Shown in pieces: positions 12,763-38,805 of a stretch of DNA of 64,000 nucleotides (the stretch's first letter is position 1; each line of letters opens with the position of its first letter). Position numbers and translations under genes: made by a program. Source of the stretch: Tillus elongatus (taxonomy: Eukaryota; Arthropoda; Insecta; Coleoptera; Cleridae). The notes beneath the pieces are model-generated. The model had not been told where the DNA came from, searched no databases, and worked only from the letters and a program-made list of their open reading frames with translations. The stretch spans positions 63,471,446 to 63,535,445 of the forward strand of contig OZ023266.1 in the NCBI GenBank assembly GCA_964006375.1, given 5' to 3'.

Positions 12763-13330
12763 TAAATGAGGAAGCAAATACCCTTGCAAAAAGGGCAGCA
12801 ACACCATTCTATGGTCCAGAGCCATATTGTGGACTAATAAAACTAAATGAATTTGACATTTGGGAGAACCAAATGCTCATATTTGAAAAAACGCCAGTGT
12901 TAAGGCAGGCAAAACGGTCCATTACCATATCAACAAAGAAGTCTGAACGCTTTCTTGAATTGAACAGGAACGGCTTGAGAATGATCACAGGACACTCCCC
13001 AGTAAAGTATCACCTTATAAAGATGGGTAAGACAGACAGTGAAAACTGCAGATACTGCACTGAAGCAGCACAAACAACAGAACATTTGCTAAACGACTCC
13101 ACGGGTCAGTTCAGCAATAGGCTCAAATACCTTGGAGGGATGACCTTACCCTATAGAAAATAGGTAAAATATCTCCCAAGAAGATAGTAGGCCACATAAA
13201 AAGTCTGAACTTTTTGGGCAATTACTAGGGAAAAAAAACCAGTCGTGCACAAAATATCCATTGGGATCTGAGCGCTGAGAGGCCAAAGGCCCATACAACT
13301 CCTTAAATAATTTACAATCTATTCAGTTTT
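12763..13330 (+). pseudogene. 5'-truncated Jockey-type LINE: RNase H end and zinc-knuckle tail
   Basis: Starts within DVNEEANTLAKRAA (end of RNase H), continues FYGPEPYCGL and RMITGHSPVKYHLIKMG, then the CRYCTEAAQTTEHLL knuckle, and stops at 13163. A 3' UTR follows with the phrase AGGCCCATACAACTCC. The order is that of RNase H-bearing insect LINEs. It is fused in frame to Tc1 sequence, so the 165-codon frame at 12666-13163 is a two-element chimera and not a gene. Confidence 0.75.
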
Positions 13331-13677
13331 AGTGGATGATGCAAATGCAAAACTTACCTACCTAATAAACATGTGAATATGGCCTGGAAATAATAAGCTG
13401 TACAGCATATTTATTCACTGTTTACATATACACAGGGAAAGACGCCTAATTCGAGGACTCTTCTTTCGGGTGATAAAAAAAGAGTACACTAATTCAAGCT
13501 TTGTTTGATCAAACCCAGCTTCTATACCATACTAATAAAAGTTTAACATTTGATAACTGGCTTACTTTTATTGAACTAGTCAACATTCTCCTACAAAGAG
13601 ATCTCCCCAGTATTTCACATTAAAAACGGACAAAAGAGAAAGATACGTAAATAGTATGCAGCTAAGAACATTTTTTT

Positions 13678-13995
13678 CCTTTAACGTCTGTCTATTTCTG
13701 CGACTATGGCCAATCACCGACGCCAGGGAGCAGTTTCAACTCACTACTCTGGTAATTTTGCCAAACCCCTGCCTTTCTGTAAGGAGGGTAACAATCTTTA
13801 ACCTGCCCAACATCGCAGACATGGGACTGACGGCTTTACGCGCCCTCCGAAGGGCGCAACGTGCAAACATTCCACTTGCTGAAATACAATGCCACAACCT
13901 CGGTTGATGGTAATTGTGTAGTATGTACTGAAAAAGTAACCCTGGAAGTCGAACCCGGTACCCCTTGGTTCAGAGGTACACGTTCTTGATAAGAA
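13678..13995 (-). mobile_element. tRNA-derived SINE, copy 1
   Basis: On the minus strand the head reads AACGTGTACCTCTGAACC, then a B-box GGTTCGACTTCC that fits the pol III consensus exactly. The body includes TGTACTGAAAAAGT-like, GCGCCCTTCGGAGGGC and GACTGACGGC-like segments shared with the copies at 15.5, 15.8, 53.4 and 58.7 kb. The SINE 3' end (about 13678) is the CGACGTTAAA-type terminus. The A-box end is degraded. Confidence 0.8.
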
Positions 13996-14254
13996 CAAAA
14001 ATGTCGGATATTCTATAAATGGATTTACAAGTGAGATAACCCTGCTGTATTGTACGCCAAAAAAGAATAAGGCAGTCATTTTGGTTTTATTACATCATCA
14101 TAAAGACGATAACTCGGTCTCAGGAAAACTACACAGATTTCAGATTGGAGTGTCTTGATGAAAAATTTGAACATTTTTTTAAGTAGTTGTTGTTTTTGAC
14201 CAATGCATCTTTTATCAGTTCGATATCTCTACTTCTGAGTCTTCTTTGAGAGAT

Positions 14255-14430
14255 TTATAGCAAGCATTTCTGCTTCGAAGATTGTGGAAGTTTTTGCTAG
14301 GAGCTTACCGAGCCTGAAGTTAGCTCCTTATATTCCCAGTCCTGCTTCCTCCATGAGATTAGACCTGTCCCTATACCATACGGACTAGTTCCTTGTTAGA
14401 TTTTCACTGTCTCTGTAACATGCCTGGAGG
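14255..14430 (-). pseudogene. LINE RNase H fragment
   Basis: On the minus strand broken frames give GTGLISWRKQDWEYK and KTSTIFEAEMLAI, resembling the part of a LINE RNase H domain around its second catalytic acidic residue (xFxAExxAI). No flanking LINE sequence was recognised. Confidence 0.45.
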
Positions 14431-14979
14431 TCGCTTATGACCACGTCAACAAGGACTATGGCATTCAGTTAAGCTGGCATTTGATCTGTTGGTTTGGCGA
14501 GTGACTCCAATGAAATAATTTCATATACTGTGTATAAAGAATATAGCAAAATTTAACATTAGAATGTGGAAATTTTCAGGAGAAACTGTCATTTGAGACA
14601 CTGATGCAACATGCCAAGAGGCACGCAGAAAATCCAAAGGTGTTGGAAAGTCCAAAACAGTATCTCTGATATTTTAGGCATGTGTCCAATGGAACATCCA
14701 GAATACAGTGGATAATTAGAAAAGAAAAGCAAACGCTGTGAGTACCCTTGCTAATGCCCAGTTTCTCCTTGGGCCGCCGGAGAATTTAATACAGGCGCCT
14801 TGAACACTAATAATTCAGAGTGGAAAAATATAAAAAAGGAACAAATGCTGGGTGCCCTCGGTAATCAAAGGACTTTTTTCTTTAATTTGTTTTAAGGACT
14901 GTGGAATCTCAGGTCATTAGTGCAATTCTATGCTTATTTATTCTTTTACAATTTTCCAGACAGCGTCAACTTTTCGTTG

Positions 14980-15046
14980 GCCTGCCCGGAAATCGAATCC
15001 GGGATCTCTCGTTTAGCAGGCTCATATCTAGCAACCTAGCCTTGAA
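14980..15046 (-). other. tRNA-like sequence (pseudogene or SINE head)
   Basis: The minus strand contains CCCGGATTCGATTTCCGGG, a T-arm hairpin with a B-box, preceded by GAGCCTGCTAAACGAGAG in anticodon-arm position and GCTAGGTTGCTAG in D-arm position. The acceptor and anticodon stems do not pair well, so it is not a functional tRNA. It differs from the five-copy SINE family. Confidence 0.45.
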
Positions 15047-15494
15047 AAAGGACTGTATATGCGTGTTATAGCTGTCAGCAGCCAATTTCTTTGGAATGAG
15101 TCCTAATTGCACATAAAATAGATAAGGATATTCCCTTGTAGTTTTTTTTCTTTGTAGAACTAACATCTATCTAACTTTAACATTCTTTATATTTTATTCC
15201 ATATAGGTCAATCTATTAATACTGATGTGTAGTTACCATGAAATAAGTATTTCTACAGATACATGTGAAATAATTAGAAAGTACTGAAAATAAATTATTT
15301 TTGCAAGTACATGCTTTCATATTTTGTTTCATAAAACCATTATATAAATACATTTCTCATTAATATGACATATATATGACTATAATTTGCTATTTAAACA
15401 GAATTCGACAAAAGCAAGGATTCTGATCAAAAGAGGTTTAGCTTTCTTAAAAGCCCCCTGACAGACATATGGTTGAGGTTTATTTTTCTTAAAA

Positions 15495-15712
15495 GAGCCT
15501 CAGTGGTTCAGGGGCCAGAACGTGTGCCTCTGAACCGTAGGGTACTGGGTTCTATCCCAGGGTTCTCCTTCCACTTTCTCAGTACAAACTGTAACATTAA
15601 CATCAACCAAGGTTCTGGCATTGTATTTGAGCAAGTTGAATGTCTACACGTTCCGCCCTTCGGAGGGGCCTAAAGCCGTCGATTCCGTGTCCATGCGATG
15701 TTGGGCACGTTA
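15495..15712 (+). mobile_element. tRNA-derived SINE, copy 2 (3'-truncated)
   Basis: Head GAGCCTCAGTGGTTCAGGGG (A-box region), then GTGCCTCTGAACCG, then the T-arm CTGGGTTCTATCCCAG, then the shared body. It stops after TTGGGCACGTTAAAGATC, where the second tandem unit begins. Confidence 0.85.
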
Positions 15713-15784
15713 AAGATCAAAAGAGATTTAACTTTCTTAAAAGCCGCCTGAAAGACATGTGGTTGAGGTTTATGTTTCTTAAAA

Positions 15785-16120
15785 GAGCCTCGGTGGTTCA
15801 GGGACAAGAACATGTGCCTCTGAACCGAAAGTTACTGGGTTCCATCCCAGGGTTCTCCTTTCACTTTTTCAGTACAAACTGTAACATTAACGTCAAGCGA
15901 GGTTCTGGCATTGTATTTGCACAAGTTGAATGTCCGCCCTTTAGAGGGGGCATAAAGCCGTCGGTCCCCTGTCCATGCGATGTTGGGCACGTTAACGTTC
16001 CCAGCCTCCTTATAGAAAGACAGAGGTTCGGCAAAATTTATAGGATAGTGAGGTGAAGCTGCTCCCTGGCGTCGGTGATTGGCCATAATCGCGGAAATAG
16101 GCCGACGTTAAAGAAGCAAA
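15785..16120 (+). mobile_element. tRNA-derived SINE, copy 3 (nearly full length)
   Basis: Head GAGCCTCGGTGGTTCAGGG, T-arm CTGGGTTCCATCCCAG, body with AAGCCGTCGGTCCCC and GATGTTGGGCACGTTAA, then GGCGTCGGTGATTGGCCATA and a GCCGACGTTAAAG terminus. At about 335 bp it is the best copy for a consensus. A 10 bp gap relative to copy 2 lies near the CGCCCTT block. Confidence 0.88.
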
Positions 16121-16999
16121 ACACATACACATCTTCTTTAAAAGCCCTCCAACAGACATATGGTTAGTTCTCAAGTCACGCCTTCTGAACCCTGGTAATT
16201 AAAAGTGACAGATTTATTGCTACAAATAAATTAAGTTTCAATTGGCAAATCTTAATGTTAATTAATTATAACATTTATATATGACATGTTAGGACATGAG
16301 TAAACCTAATCAGTTAAACAAAAATAAGTATATTTGATATTTTTTATGTCAATTATATTATAGTATGTAAAATATATTAAAAACGCAAACTTGCAGTTTG
16401 CTGATTCAATTAAAGGTAATTAACCAATTAAAGTGGTAATTATCTACAATTATCTCTGTGGGTCTTTTATAGCTGAGTAAAAAAAATGTAACTATTCTAA
16501 AACGACACAATAATATACCCAGTAGCATTGCAAAAACTCAAAAGTGTCACATAGAAGACTACCGTAATGTGGGGTGAAACCACTCTAGTGGGGCAACATT
16601 GGTCATTTTGTGGCGGGGCAAAACCAATATAGTGGGGAAATATTGGTCATTTTCTGGTTACACACATTTTATGAGTACTGAAAGCTTATGAAAAGTGGCG
16701 TAAGCTTTGGAACATAATCTCTGCACAACTGTTACATTTTCTTAGATTCATATTCAAGAGTTCTGTAAGAAAAAAAGTATTCAATTACAGCACGATTTCA
16801 ACTGAACTTGAAACTTGTAAAACAAGCCATTACACTGAGGCTCCCATAGTTGTTAACAGTTTAATGGACATAATCTGTTGTGAGTAATGCATTTGTTAAT
16901 ACGATTGTTTCATTAAATATAGTATTCATTGTGCACTGATCACAGTTAAAATTAAAATTTGGTCTTAATTATAATTATTTTACATTTCGGTGCAAATTA

Positions 17000-19440
17000 T
17001 GGTTAAAAGTTTCCAAGTTACTTGTCCTAGTGAAGAACAAAACTACAATCCGATATATCTAGAAAAGGCAATTGAAACGGTAAAAAGGTAGTACATCATC
17101 CATCATGCATTAAAAAAAAAAGACCGTGTCATACACATTACAAAAAAAGACAAAGTATCTCAAGAAAAATGTGAAGACAACTGCTTTGAGCAAGAAAGAA
17201 CATTGTTTGAGGGGGGGGGGGTCTAATGTTCCAATTAATCAATTGGAGATTTCAATTCCAGTCGATAGATGTACAGAACGTCATTGAAAATTACTTAAAT
17301 CATGCTGGAAAAGTGGAGAAGCGAGTTTAGAATAACCACACTAGTTTAGAATGGGTAAGGAGTGTTTTGCAACGAAATCAAGATTCAACAGTTACACTAA
17401 GTAGAAACATCAAAAGATCATGGGCAGCTGTTACAAGCGACACGATCAGAACTTATTCTGAAAATCAGGCACAATCTATAAAAGGAAAGCCTTCATCAAA
17501 CAGAGTGATTTATGATGAAACTAATTTCACAGACGATCCGAGGTATATAAAAATTTGTTCTGCAAGGGGTAATTAATGCTTAACAAATAAAAGATGGGTA
17601 CAATTTGGAGAACCTAATTCATCACAATACAGTTTTTAGACCTAACGATCGTTTCACTAACAAAGTTAGCATCATCAGAGGGATGAATGAAGTTTATTCA
17701 TACTTTGTGAGCAAAACGATCGTCAAGTCTAAAAACCTAATTGTGATAAAATTGGCTCTCCAAATTATACTATCAGTGCTCATCCAAGGTTTAAAACTTC
17801 ACTTATTGAAACAAGATCTGTCTAAAACCAGTACAAGCCACACAATAGCGACTGTGACTGATTTAGTAACGTTTGAGGACTGCTTCGTAAATATTTTGTT
17901 GCCATATTTAAGAAAATTAAACGGAGAGCAAGCTATGATAGGTGACAATTTGTCTAGTCATTTGTCATCTCATGTTATCATACAATGTTCGTTGTATAAT
18001 ATTAAGTTAATTTTGTTCCCCCAAACTCCACATATGTGTCAGCCACTTTGGTGTGGCTTTTTTCAGGCCACTTAAGATTGCACGGCAAAATCTTTTGATG
18101 TCCTCAAACCGCAGAGTTTTTCCAAATTCTGAATTTTCACGTTTGTTAATATAAACAATTGAAAAAATTGGGCTGAAAGTATTGGCAATTATTGAGGCTA
18201 ACTTCCAAAAAAGCTGGAATATATTCTTTAAATCATATAAAGTTTGACTCCAGAAACAGATTCAGATGATGAGTTTAACAATTTATGAGCTACTGCATTC
18301 CACAATCAATTGAAAAGTTCTGCACTGGCTCTCATACAGCTGATCTTAGTTGTACTAACAAAAAGTTTGGGACGCAGCAAGTGCATTGTGGTAGTGAATT
18401 TTTATTAAATGCTTCAAATGTGAATAACTCAATTTTCTATAAACATAGAATGTTGAGTTTTGGTATATGGTAAGGTCTTTTTCAATGCAACATATCCACC
18501 AAATTTCATTAAAATAGCTTTGTAACTTTCGGAGACAAATTTTTTTTTCGAAAGAAAACTCAAAATTTTCCCGGAAAACCTTGTCCGCCTTCCTGGCTAA
18601 CGAACTCATCCAAGCGATTAATAAAAGAAAGGTACTTGCCGAGTTTAACCCAAATCGGTTAATTATTTTTTGAGTTATTGGTTGGATACATATAAAAATT
18701 GAAACTGACCCCGGATATGGGTTCTAGGGGTCCTAGTTCGTGCTCATTTGAAAAATGTTTGCAGCCTCACCATCGGTACCTCACTATTAGTGAATTTTTT
18801 TTTGATAAAAATTCACTAAAAAGAGTGGCAGAGGAAAACGTTTAAATGTTGATCCGGGAAAAGGTGTGATTATTAGAGATTTAATGATGGAGTCGGAAGA
18901 AGAGACTTTTGGTGAAACTGAAATAACAGATGAAAATTCAAATTCGCCGCCAAACATAGTGAACTTAAAGGTAGTGGAAATGAAACAAATGACAACAGCG
19001 TCTTCAACAAGAAACATAAAAATATTATGATTAATGACTTTATTTTAGTGATGTTTCCAACAAATTAACATGTAAGGAAATTTGTAGGTCGAGCGATGAA
19101 GATAATGAAACGAATGACAACAGTGTCTTCGATTAGGAAGAAAAAAGTATTATGAATGACTTTACTTGAGTGATGCTTCCAATAAATAAACGTTTAAGGA
19201 AATTTGTAGGTCGAGCGCTCAATATTTCAGAGAACAGGAAATTTACTGTCAACTTTTTGCACAAAAAAATTCAAGGGATGATTATTTTGTGTTTCAATAA
19301 GTTGAGGATATTCAAGAAAGTGAGAGGAAACAAATAATCAAGAAGGTTACGGGAAGAGGCAATCGCCATGGCGGATTGGTTTTTGAAAAATTAAAAACAA
19401 GTCGAAGTAGCATAAGTGCTTTTGAGCTAAGTTTGCCCTT
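17000..19440 (+). pseudogene. Pogo/Tigger-like transposase pseudogene
   Basis: The 5' part opens MVKSFQVTCPSEEQNY near 17000 and passes through several stops before the longest intact stretches at 17367-17576 and 17605-18075. A repeat (family A) inserted at about 18366 separates the catalytic region from the acidic C-terminal part (DENSNSPPN, then NFLHKKIQGDDYFVFQ). Many frameshifts and stops, so no active protein is possible. It would have cut and pasted its own element. Confidence 0.8.
18366..18823 (+). repeat. Dispersed repeat family A, copy 2, nested in the pogo element
   Basis: Starts TTTGGGACGCAGCAAGTGC, continues through TCGAAAGAAAACTCAAAATT, CTGGCTAACGAACTCATCC and GGGTTCTAGGGGTCCTAGTT, and ends in the hairpin ATTAGTGAATTT...AATTCACTAAAA. 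Flanks AAAAAG on both sides may be a target duplication. It interrupts the transposase, so it is younger than the pogo element. Confidence 0.8.
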
Positions 19441-20289
19441 TAAAGTATTTTATGTTAATTTCTTCATTATAAATTAACTCCAACATGTGCCTGCAAAGTG
19501 TGTGATTTGAGAATATACACTTTTTTTTTCTTTTACAAGAGAAGGTAGACTGTAGATTGTTTAATAAGTTCTATAGTGGTGCGAGCCCGATGGGTTTTTG
19601 TGAATGACTAGAAGAGAGGGTAGTTTTTTTGTTGAAAACATAAAAACACATGTTAATTCTATATTGATTTTACCCCTATACACTTCTGAATCCGTTTTTC
19701 AGTTTGTGATTTGACACTATTTTCTACATGTTTGTACTTTTTGCAAAAGAAAGTAGTATGTTTGTTAAAAACATAAATACACACGCAAATTATATTGTGG
19801 TTTTACCATATACACTTCTATAGTCATTTTACACTATACACTTTAAATCCGCTTTTAACAATAATAAAAGCAGTGTTTTGTTTTACCCCAACTAATAGGG
19901 TAAAACTCATCACATTTATTTATAAAAAATAAAATTCTTCTAGTGGAGAATTGCAAATGTTACATAGCAGATACAATAAGTAAGGAATAATTCATTGATT
20001 TAAAAAAAAAATTACAGAACTGTAAATGTATGGAAATCGTGCAAAACATGATCGGTTTTACCCCACTTTACGGTATGCTACCAGCTTAAAAAACTGACCA
20101 AGTTTTATAGGTTATCTTATATGCTTTTCCTTAGACTGTGCAACCCTGCAGAGTATATTTTTTAATTACATCACTAAAATATAGAAAAAATATACAACAA
20201 ACATATGTCAGACAAAAACTTTTTCTAAAATCAAACTAAATTAATAGAAAATAATATAAAAATCAAAGGCATCTATGGTAGCATTTACC

Positions 20290-20540
20290 AACAGGTAGTT
20301 AAGAGGAGAAAGTTGCAAAAACACTATTACAATTAATTACTTGTTTTGAACTGTTTTCTGACACCTAGAAAGCCAACAAAGAAATGAAAGAATCATGTCA
20401 ATACATTTTGTCAAAAACAGGTAGTTAAGACGAGAAAGTTACAAAAACACTATTACAATTAATTACTTGTTTTGAACTGTTTTCCCAAACCTATAAAGCC
20501 AACAAAGAAATGAAAGAATCATGTCAATACATTTTGTCCA
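20290..20540. repeat. Two-copy tandem repeat, unit about 125 bp
   Basis: The block from AACAGGTAGTTAAGAGGAG to CATTTTGTCAAA at 20290 repeats at about 20415 with few differences (for example AGGAG versus CGAG, CACCTAG versus AACCTAT). No coding content. The rest of 20076-21150 shows no gene. Confidence 0.85.
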
Positions 20541-21164
20541 TTTGCTTCTTTTCCATTCCAGTTATAATAAAATTATATGGACAAGTTCTAAATCTAAAGC
20601 TAAGAATGCATTTGAGTAATGCTGCCATTTGTTCGCTTTGCCCAGCATATGTACATATGCATTCATCAAGTATAGATAGTAGTTTATATTAGTTCACAGA
20701 GGAATAGTATGTTATGTGAAAGATAAGCAATGTGATTAATATTTTGCGATTGCCCGTAAACATGAAAATATCAAACTGAATACGAAGCAACAAATATATG
20801 CAAAGCTAACTATGTGAATAGGTTTGAAATAATTACCAATAGTTCTCTGCCATTGACTGAAAAAAATATATTTTGTTAAGAGTTCTAGTTCAGAGTATCC
20901 AGGTATCAACGAAAAGAGTTCTTCGGGCACTTATAGTGCTGCAAATAAATAATAACTTCCACATAGCTGTGACAATTATTATCCTCGGAAAGACAGTAAG
21001 GAAAACTACTTGTTGTTAGTTCTCGACAATCATTGAACTCATTGCTCGCTGACTGCATATAATTTTTGTAGAGAAAAGTGCATAGTAATACTTAGCATAC
21101 ATCACAGGGTTCAACCCCTTGATGTTACATTTTATGGCCCTTTAAAAAGCGGATACAATTCTGA

Positions 21165-22165
21165 AAGTGACAAATATCTCTTCTCTTAATACCACGAAAG
21201 CCTCTGGCCTTGATGAGATCCCAGCATTTGTTCTCAAAAAATGTGCATCAGAACTTGCTCCTTTCCTGACTCGTCTGTTTCAGACATCTCACAATAGAGG
21301 CATATTCCCTAGGAAAACTGGTTGAGTACAACCCGTCCCCAAGAAAGGACACAAAGCGCTTCCTAGCAACTACACGCCTATTTCTCTCATTTCAATCGTC
21401 TCTAAAGTGATGGAAAAGTATATAAACACCGAATAACTAAAATGTCTTCAACAACAGTCTAATCCACGACAGGCAGTATGGATTCCGTCAGCGCAGATTA
21501 ACTGCCGACCTCCTTTCCTTTGTCACCCATTCTTGGAACAAGTCTATGAAACTACATGGTGAATCACAGATTGTCGCTCTAGACATATCCAAAGCATTCG
21601 ACCAGGTCTGGCACGCAGCGCTGCTTAATAAACTTCCGGCCTATGGCCTACCACCAAAACTCTGTACCTGGACAGCAAATTTCCCACATCTGGGGTGCGC
21701 TGCCGCTTCTACACTCGCTATCCTGGAGTCCATTCAGAAGAGAACTATATGTCTCATCAGTGACCCTACCCTCACCCAAAGGCTGCCATTCCTTGCCCAA
21801 CGACGTGCGATTGGTGACCTCTCTCTCTTTGATAGATATCTGCACGTGCACTGCTCAGAGGAGCTTTATTTCATAGTTCCTTAACCTGCTGCCCCCAACA
21901 AATCTACCAGGGGAACAGAGCGAATGCGCCCTTTTACTGTCCAGGTCACCAGACATAGAACATCTTGTTATGCCCGCTCTTTTGTCCCGAGGACTTCCAA
22001 GTTGTGGAATTCCTTGGCAGCACATGTTTTTCCTTCTCCTCCAGACCTCCAAACCTTCAAGTCCAGAATTAACAAGTTGCCTCTTTCCTCCCTGTCGACA
22101 CCCACAGTACGATAGTATTTAGGCTGCAAGCCCTCGTGGTGTGTTGTTGAAACATTAAAATAAAG
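21165..22165 (+). pseudogene. LINE reverse transcriptase relic with internal deletion
   Basis: Broken plus-strand frames give TTKASGLDEIPAFVLKKC, then QPVPKKGHKALPSNYTPISL, then SQIVALDISKAFDQVWHAAL (the catalytic Asp-containing box A) and KLPAYGLPPKLCTW. The frame then jumps directly to LGCAAASTLAILESIQKR and RTSKLWNSLAAHVF, the C-terminal end. The YADD catalytic block and thumb are deleted, although one frame (21546-21884) stays open across the junction. The family is a Jockey/CR1-like LINE. Confidence 0.75.
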
Positions 22166-22194
22166 TAGAAATATACGAGGTATAAGCCTGGAGA

Positions 22195-22490
22195 GCAAAT
22201 AATGGCAACCGAAGTGGCTGAGCTGTTTAATAGAGCTTTTGCACGAATTGCAACTATTGAGAAGGCTATTAAAGGATTTGAGGTGACAGGGATATATCCC
22301 GTCAATCCCAACATTTTTTCAAAAGATTGGGGTCCAGCAGTAAGTCTGCAATAAATTTATGCGCCTGCTGTTGAAATTGAAGATAGAGATGCTCCACCCT
22401 TACCTGAAACAATTGAACCTAGGACACTTGATCCTCCACAATCAGGAAAAACAAGCCTCTTCAGCCTGCTCAATAGAAAGAATAATTTAT
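22195..22490 (+). pseudogene. Second pogo-like transposase fragment (C-terminal)
   Basis: Reads VAELFNRAFARIATIEKAIK, then GFEVTGIYPVNPNIFSKDWG, then APPLPETIEP, the segment after the catalytic core of jerky/pogo-type transposases. It is unrelated in sequence to the element at 16.5-20 kb. No terminal repeats were found. The 22500-23140 stretch that follows has no recognised gene. Confidence 0.65.
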
Positions 22491-23149
22491 AATCACATGT
22501 GGTATTTTCAATAGCAAGTAATGAAATGCTAATGAAGGACTTTTGTCAAAACAGTGAGAGGTTTGTCTATATACCTTCGTAGAGGATGGTGTTCAAGATT
22601 GCTTCTTAACTAATATATAAATATTTGTTTATCATCAGGTCTGAAAAAATGTGTTGTGGTGACTTGGGTTATCCAAAGTTTAGTTATATGGATATGCAAA
22701 TTGGTGAACTTTTCAAAGCTGACATTGGTAAATTTAAACATATTAGACAATTGTCACAAAAGTCTGGCAGTACCTAAGACTTCAGTTAACAGAAACTTGC
22801 AAAATTATATCCTTAAAAGATCAGCCTTGTACACGAGCTTAAAGAAGTAGCTCGTCTGGCTCAATTTGTGAAAGTAAATCATTTATTAGAAAATCCCTGT
22901 ATTCTCTACAACATCTGTTTCTCTGATGCATGTGCACTTAGTCTTCCGGGAGCAGTCAATTAATATAATTACAGGTAAAAAATGAAGTCATATTGATTTT
23001 TTTAATTTGTTTCTCTAATATGTGCAGGTATTGATCTGATGGAGATCCCCGTCTTTGCATTTTATCATTTCCAGATACCATAGGAATTAAATGTATGTGC
23101 GGGCATTCTTGAAAACCCTCCTATAGGTTCTTGTTTCACCGAAGACATT

Positions 23150-23580
23150 TTTACTGTAGAAATTTACCGTGATTTATTGCATACCACAATATATCATATC
23201 ATCATCAGCATCTTAAGATGACAATCTCATTGAGCACAAATTGTTTTTTCAACAGGATGGGGCTCATCCACATTATTGTCTGTGAGTGAGGGATAAACGA
23301 AGATATTTCCTGGAAGATGGATCGACTGGAGAAGGGCCCATTGAGTGGCCATTCAGTCTACAGATCTAACACCATTAGACTTCTTTTTTGGGGGCATCTT
23401 AAACGACAAAGTGTATGTAACAACGCCGCCTAGAGATTTAAAAGGTCTAAAGGAGATAATAATCCAAGAATGTCGGCTGATAACACCGGAAATGTTACAG
23501 GCAATTCGTAAAAAATTCTCATGGCAGTTGGTGGCAGTCACTTCGAACATCTTTGTAAATAGTCAGTTAATAGAATAAAT
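23150..23580 (+). pseudogene. Mariner-like (DUF4817-associated) transposase, C-terminal relic
   Basis: Broken frames give EIYRDLLHTTIY, then LFFQQDGAHPHYCL (second catalytic Asp), then RRYFLEDGSTGEGPIEWPF, then LTPLDFFFGGILNDKVYV (third catalytic Asp), then LKEIIIQECRLITPEML. The order matches a family of eukaryotic mariner-like transposases common in arthropods. The 23585-24699 stretch that follows shows no gene. Confidence 0.75.
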
Positions 23581-24699
23581 TCCAAAACATTTTGTGAATA
23601 ATCAGTTGTTGAAATACTTTTAATTTCAAAAGCTCTTGAACGATAAAAAAAATATCTAAAAAATACCAGATCAAATTCCCCGAAAGGGTGTCATTTTAAA
23701 AAGAATTCAATGCCCTTTTAAAAAGGTAGGAAATTTTAAAGGTTGAAAACCACATTCGCCAGGGGTTGAAGTTGTTCATAAAAAATGTCCTCCTTGGCAC
23801 ATCAAATCACTGGTTTAAGCGATTTTCACAAAAATGAATGTGAAATGATATCGTTTACTTTTAAATGGAATATATCTATATGCAATGGAATGGGCTTATT
23901 ATTGGACATAAATTACATATTATTTACTTCACCAAAACGTCCCAAGCAGATTTTGATGTCCTGCAAGTGATGAGGCTAAAAATTGTCATGCAAAATATAT
24001 TCAGACAAGCAACACCACCAAAAGTAACAGTGATTAATTTATGATCTCTAACTAATGGAGATTTGTACATAAGTTTATAATATATATTTAGACAGTTTGA
24101 AAAGTATATAAAGTAAAACAACCAACAATTTGTACAAATGAGGGGACTAACCCACTAAAATGCTCGAAATCACGCGTAATTTTTATCACGTTTTTCAAAT
24201 GAATACGTTTCTGGATGTATATAGTGAACGAGCAGCAAAAATAACAAAACACACCAATGCGAACAAATGGTAACGTTTCTCACATGTATTCTTTGCTTAA
24301 GCAACCTTTTTAAGGTATACAATTAAACAGAAGTCAATTCATCTAGTTAAAATTAAAATTAAAACTTATTATACTCTATTTTTCAGAACTTACAATGCAT
24401 CTTTCCAAAATGAACGTAAAATAAAACCATGCATTAAAAAGAAATAAAACCTTATATCGAAATGTCAAAAAAAAAACTCAGGCAAAATGAAATTGTACAT
24501 TAAAATGTGAAAAAATTTGCTGATAAAAGAAAACTATATACAGAAATCAAAAGAAACTATAGAGCTATCGTATACTTAAAAATAAAATGAATATATTTTA
24601 CAAGATTTAAAATGAAGTAAAAATAGTTTATCCATTCTAAATCAAAAGTGTATTATAGAAATATATAAAAATTCAGTATAAATAATAAGTTAACTGATC

Positions 24700-38492
<13,793 letters not shown>

Positions 38493-38805
38493 GGTTTTCA
38501 ATATCACAAGCTTACTTTTTATTTGAAATTTATGAATAAAATGGGTAAATTAGCAAACTAAACTCAATACACACATAAAAACGTCACAAACGTCACAATC
38601 ACAATATACAATAAACGTTGATAAGTTGATAGAGGCTAGGCAACACTAGGGGCATTATTTGAATTTTTTCGGCCAATCAGAAATACCATATTAGCATCAG
38701 AGATGTAACTTCTCTATAGTCAGCATAGAACTAACATTTGTCTATTATCGCATGTTAGAGTAGAAAATTTACTACGAAAAATTTGATTATTTACTTCATT
38801 TTTAG

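Larger units (their letters stand above)
15425..16170 (+). repeat. 290 bp tandem array containing SINE copies
   Basis: The segment starting GATCAAAAGAG at 15425 recurs at 15715 (exact spacing 290) and a third partial flank (AAAGCCCTCCAACAGACATA) occurs at 16140. Each unit holds about 70 bp of unique flank, with the CAGACAT.TGGTTGAGG phrase, followed by a SINE. The SINE and its flank were therefore amplified together after insertion. Confidence 0.8.
16562..20073 (+). mobile_element. Pogo/Tigger-type DNA transposon, complete ends, dead transposase
   Basis: Inverted ends CCGTAA(T/A)GTGGGGT(G/A)AAACC at 16562 and 20073, each bordered by TA (16560-16561 and 20074-20075), the target duplication of this superfamily. 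Inside, broken plus-strand frames give LSRNIKRSWAAVT, then SNRVIYDETNFTDDPR (first catalytic block), then GEQAMIGDNLSSHLSSH (second), then PQTPHMCQPLW and GFF, the third block region, in the order of a DDE_1 transposase. The C-terminal part resumes after a nested repeat (18824 onward: RGKRLNVDPGKG, ESEEETFGETE) and ends near 19440. Confidence 0.88.

Noticed and set aside
14980..15046. Functional tRNA gene
   Set aside because: The B-box and T-arm are good but the acceptor and anticodon stems do not pair, so I list it only as tRNA-like.
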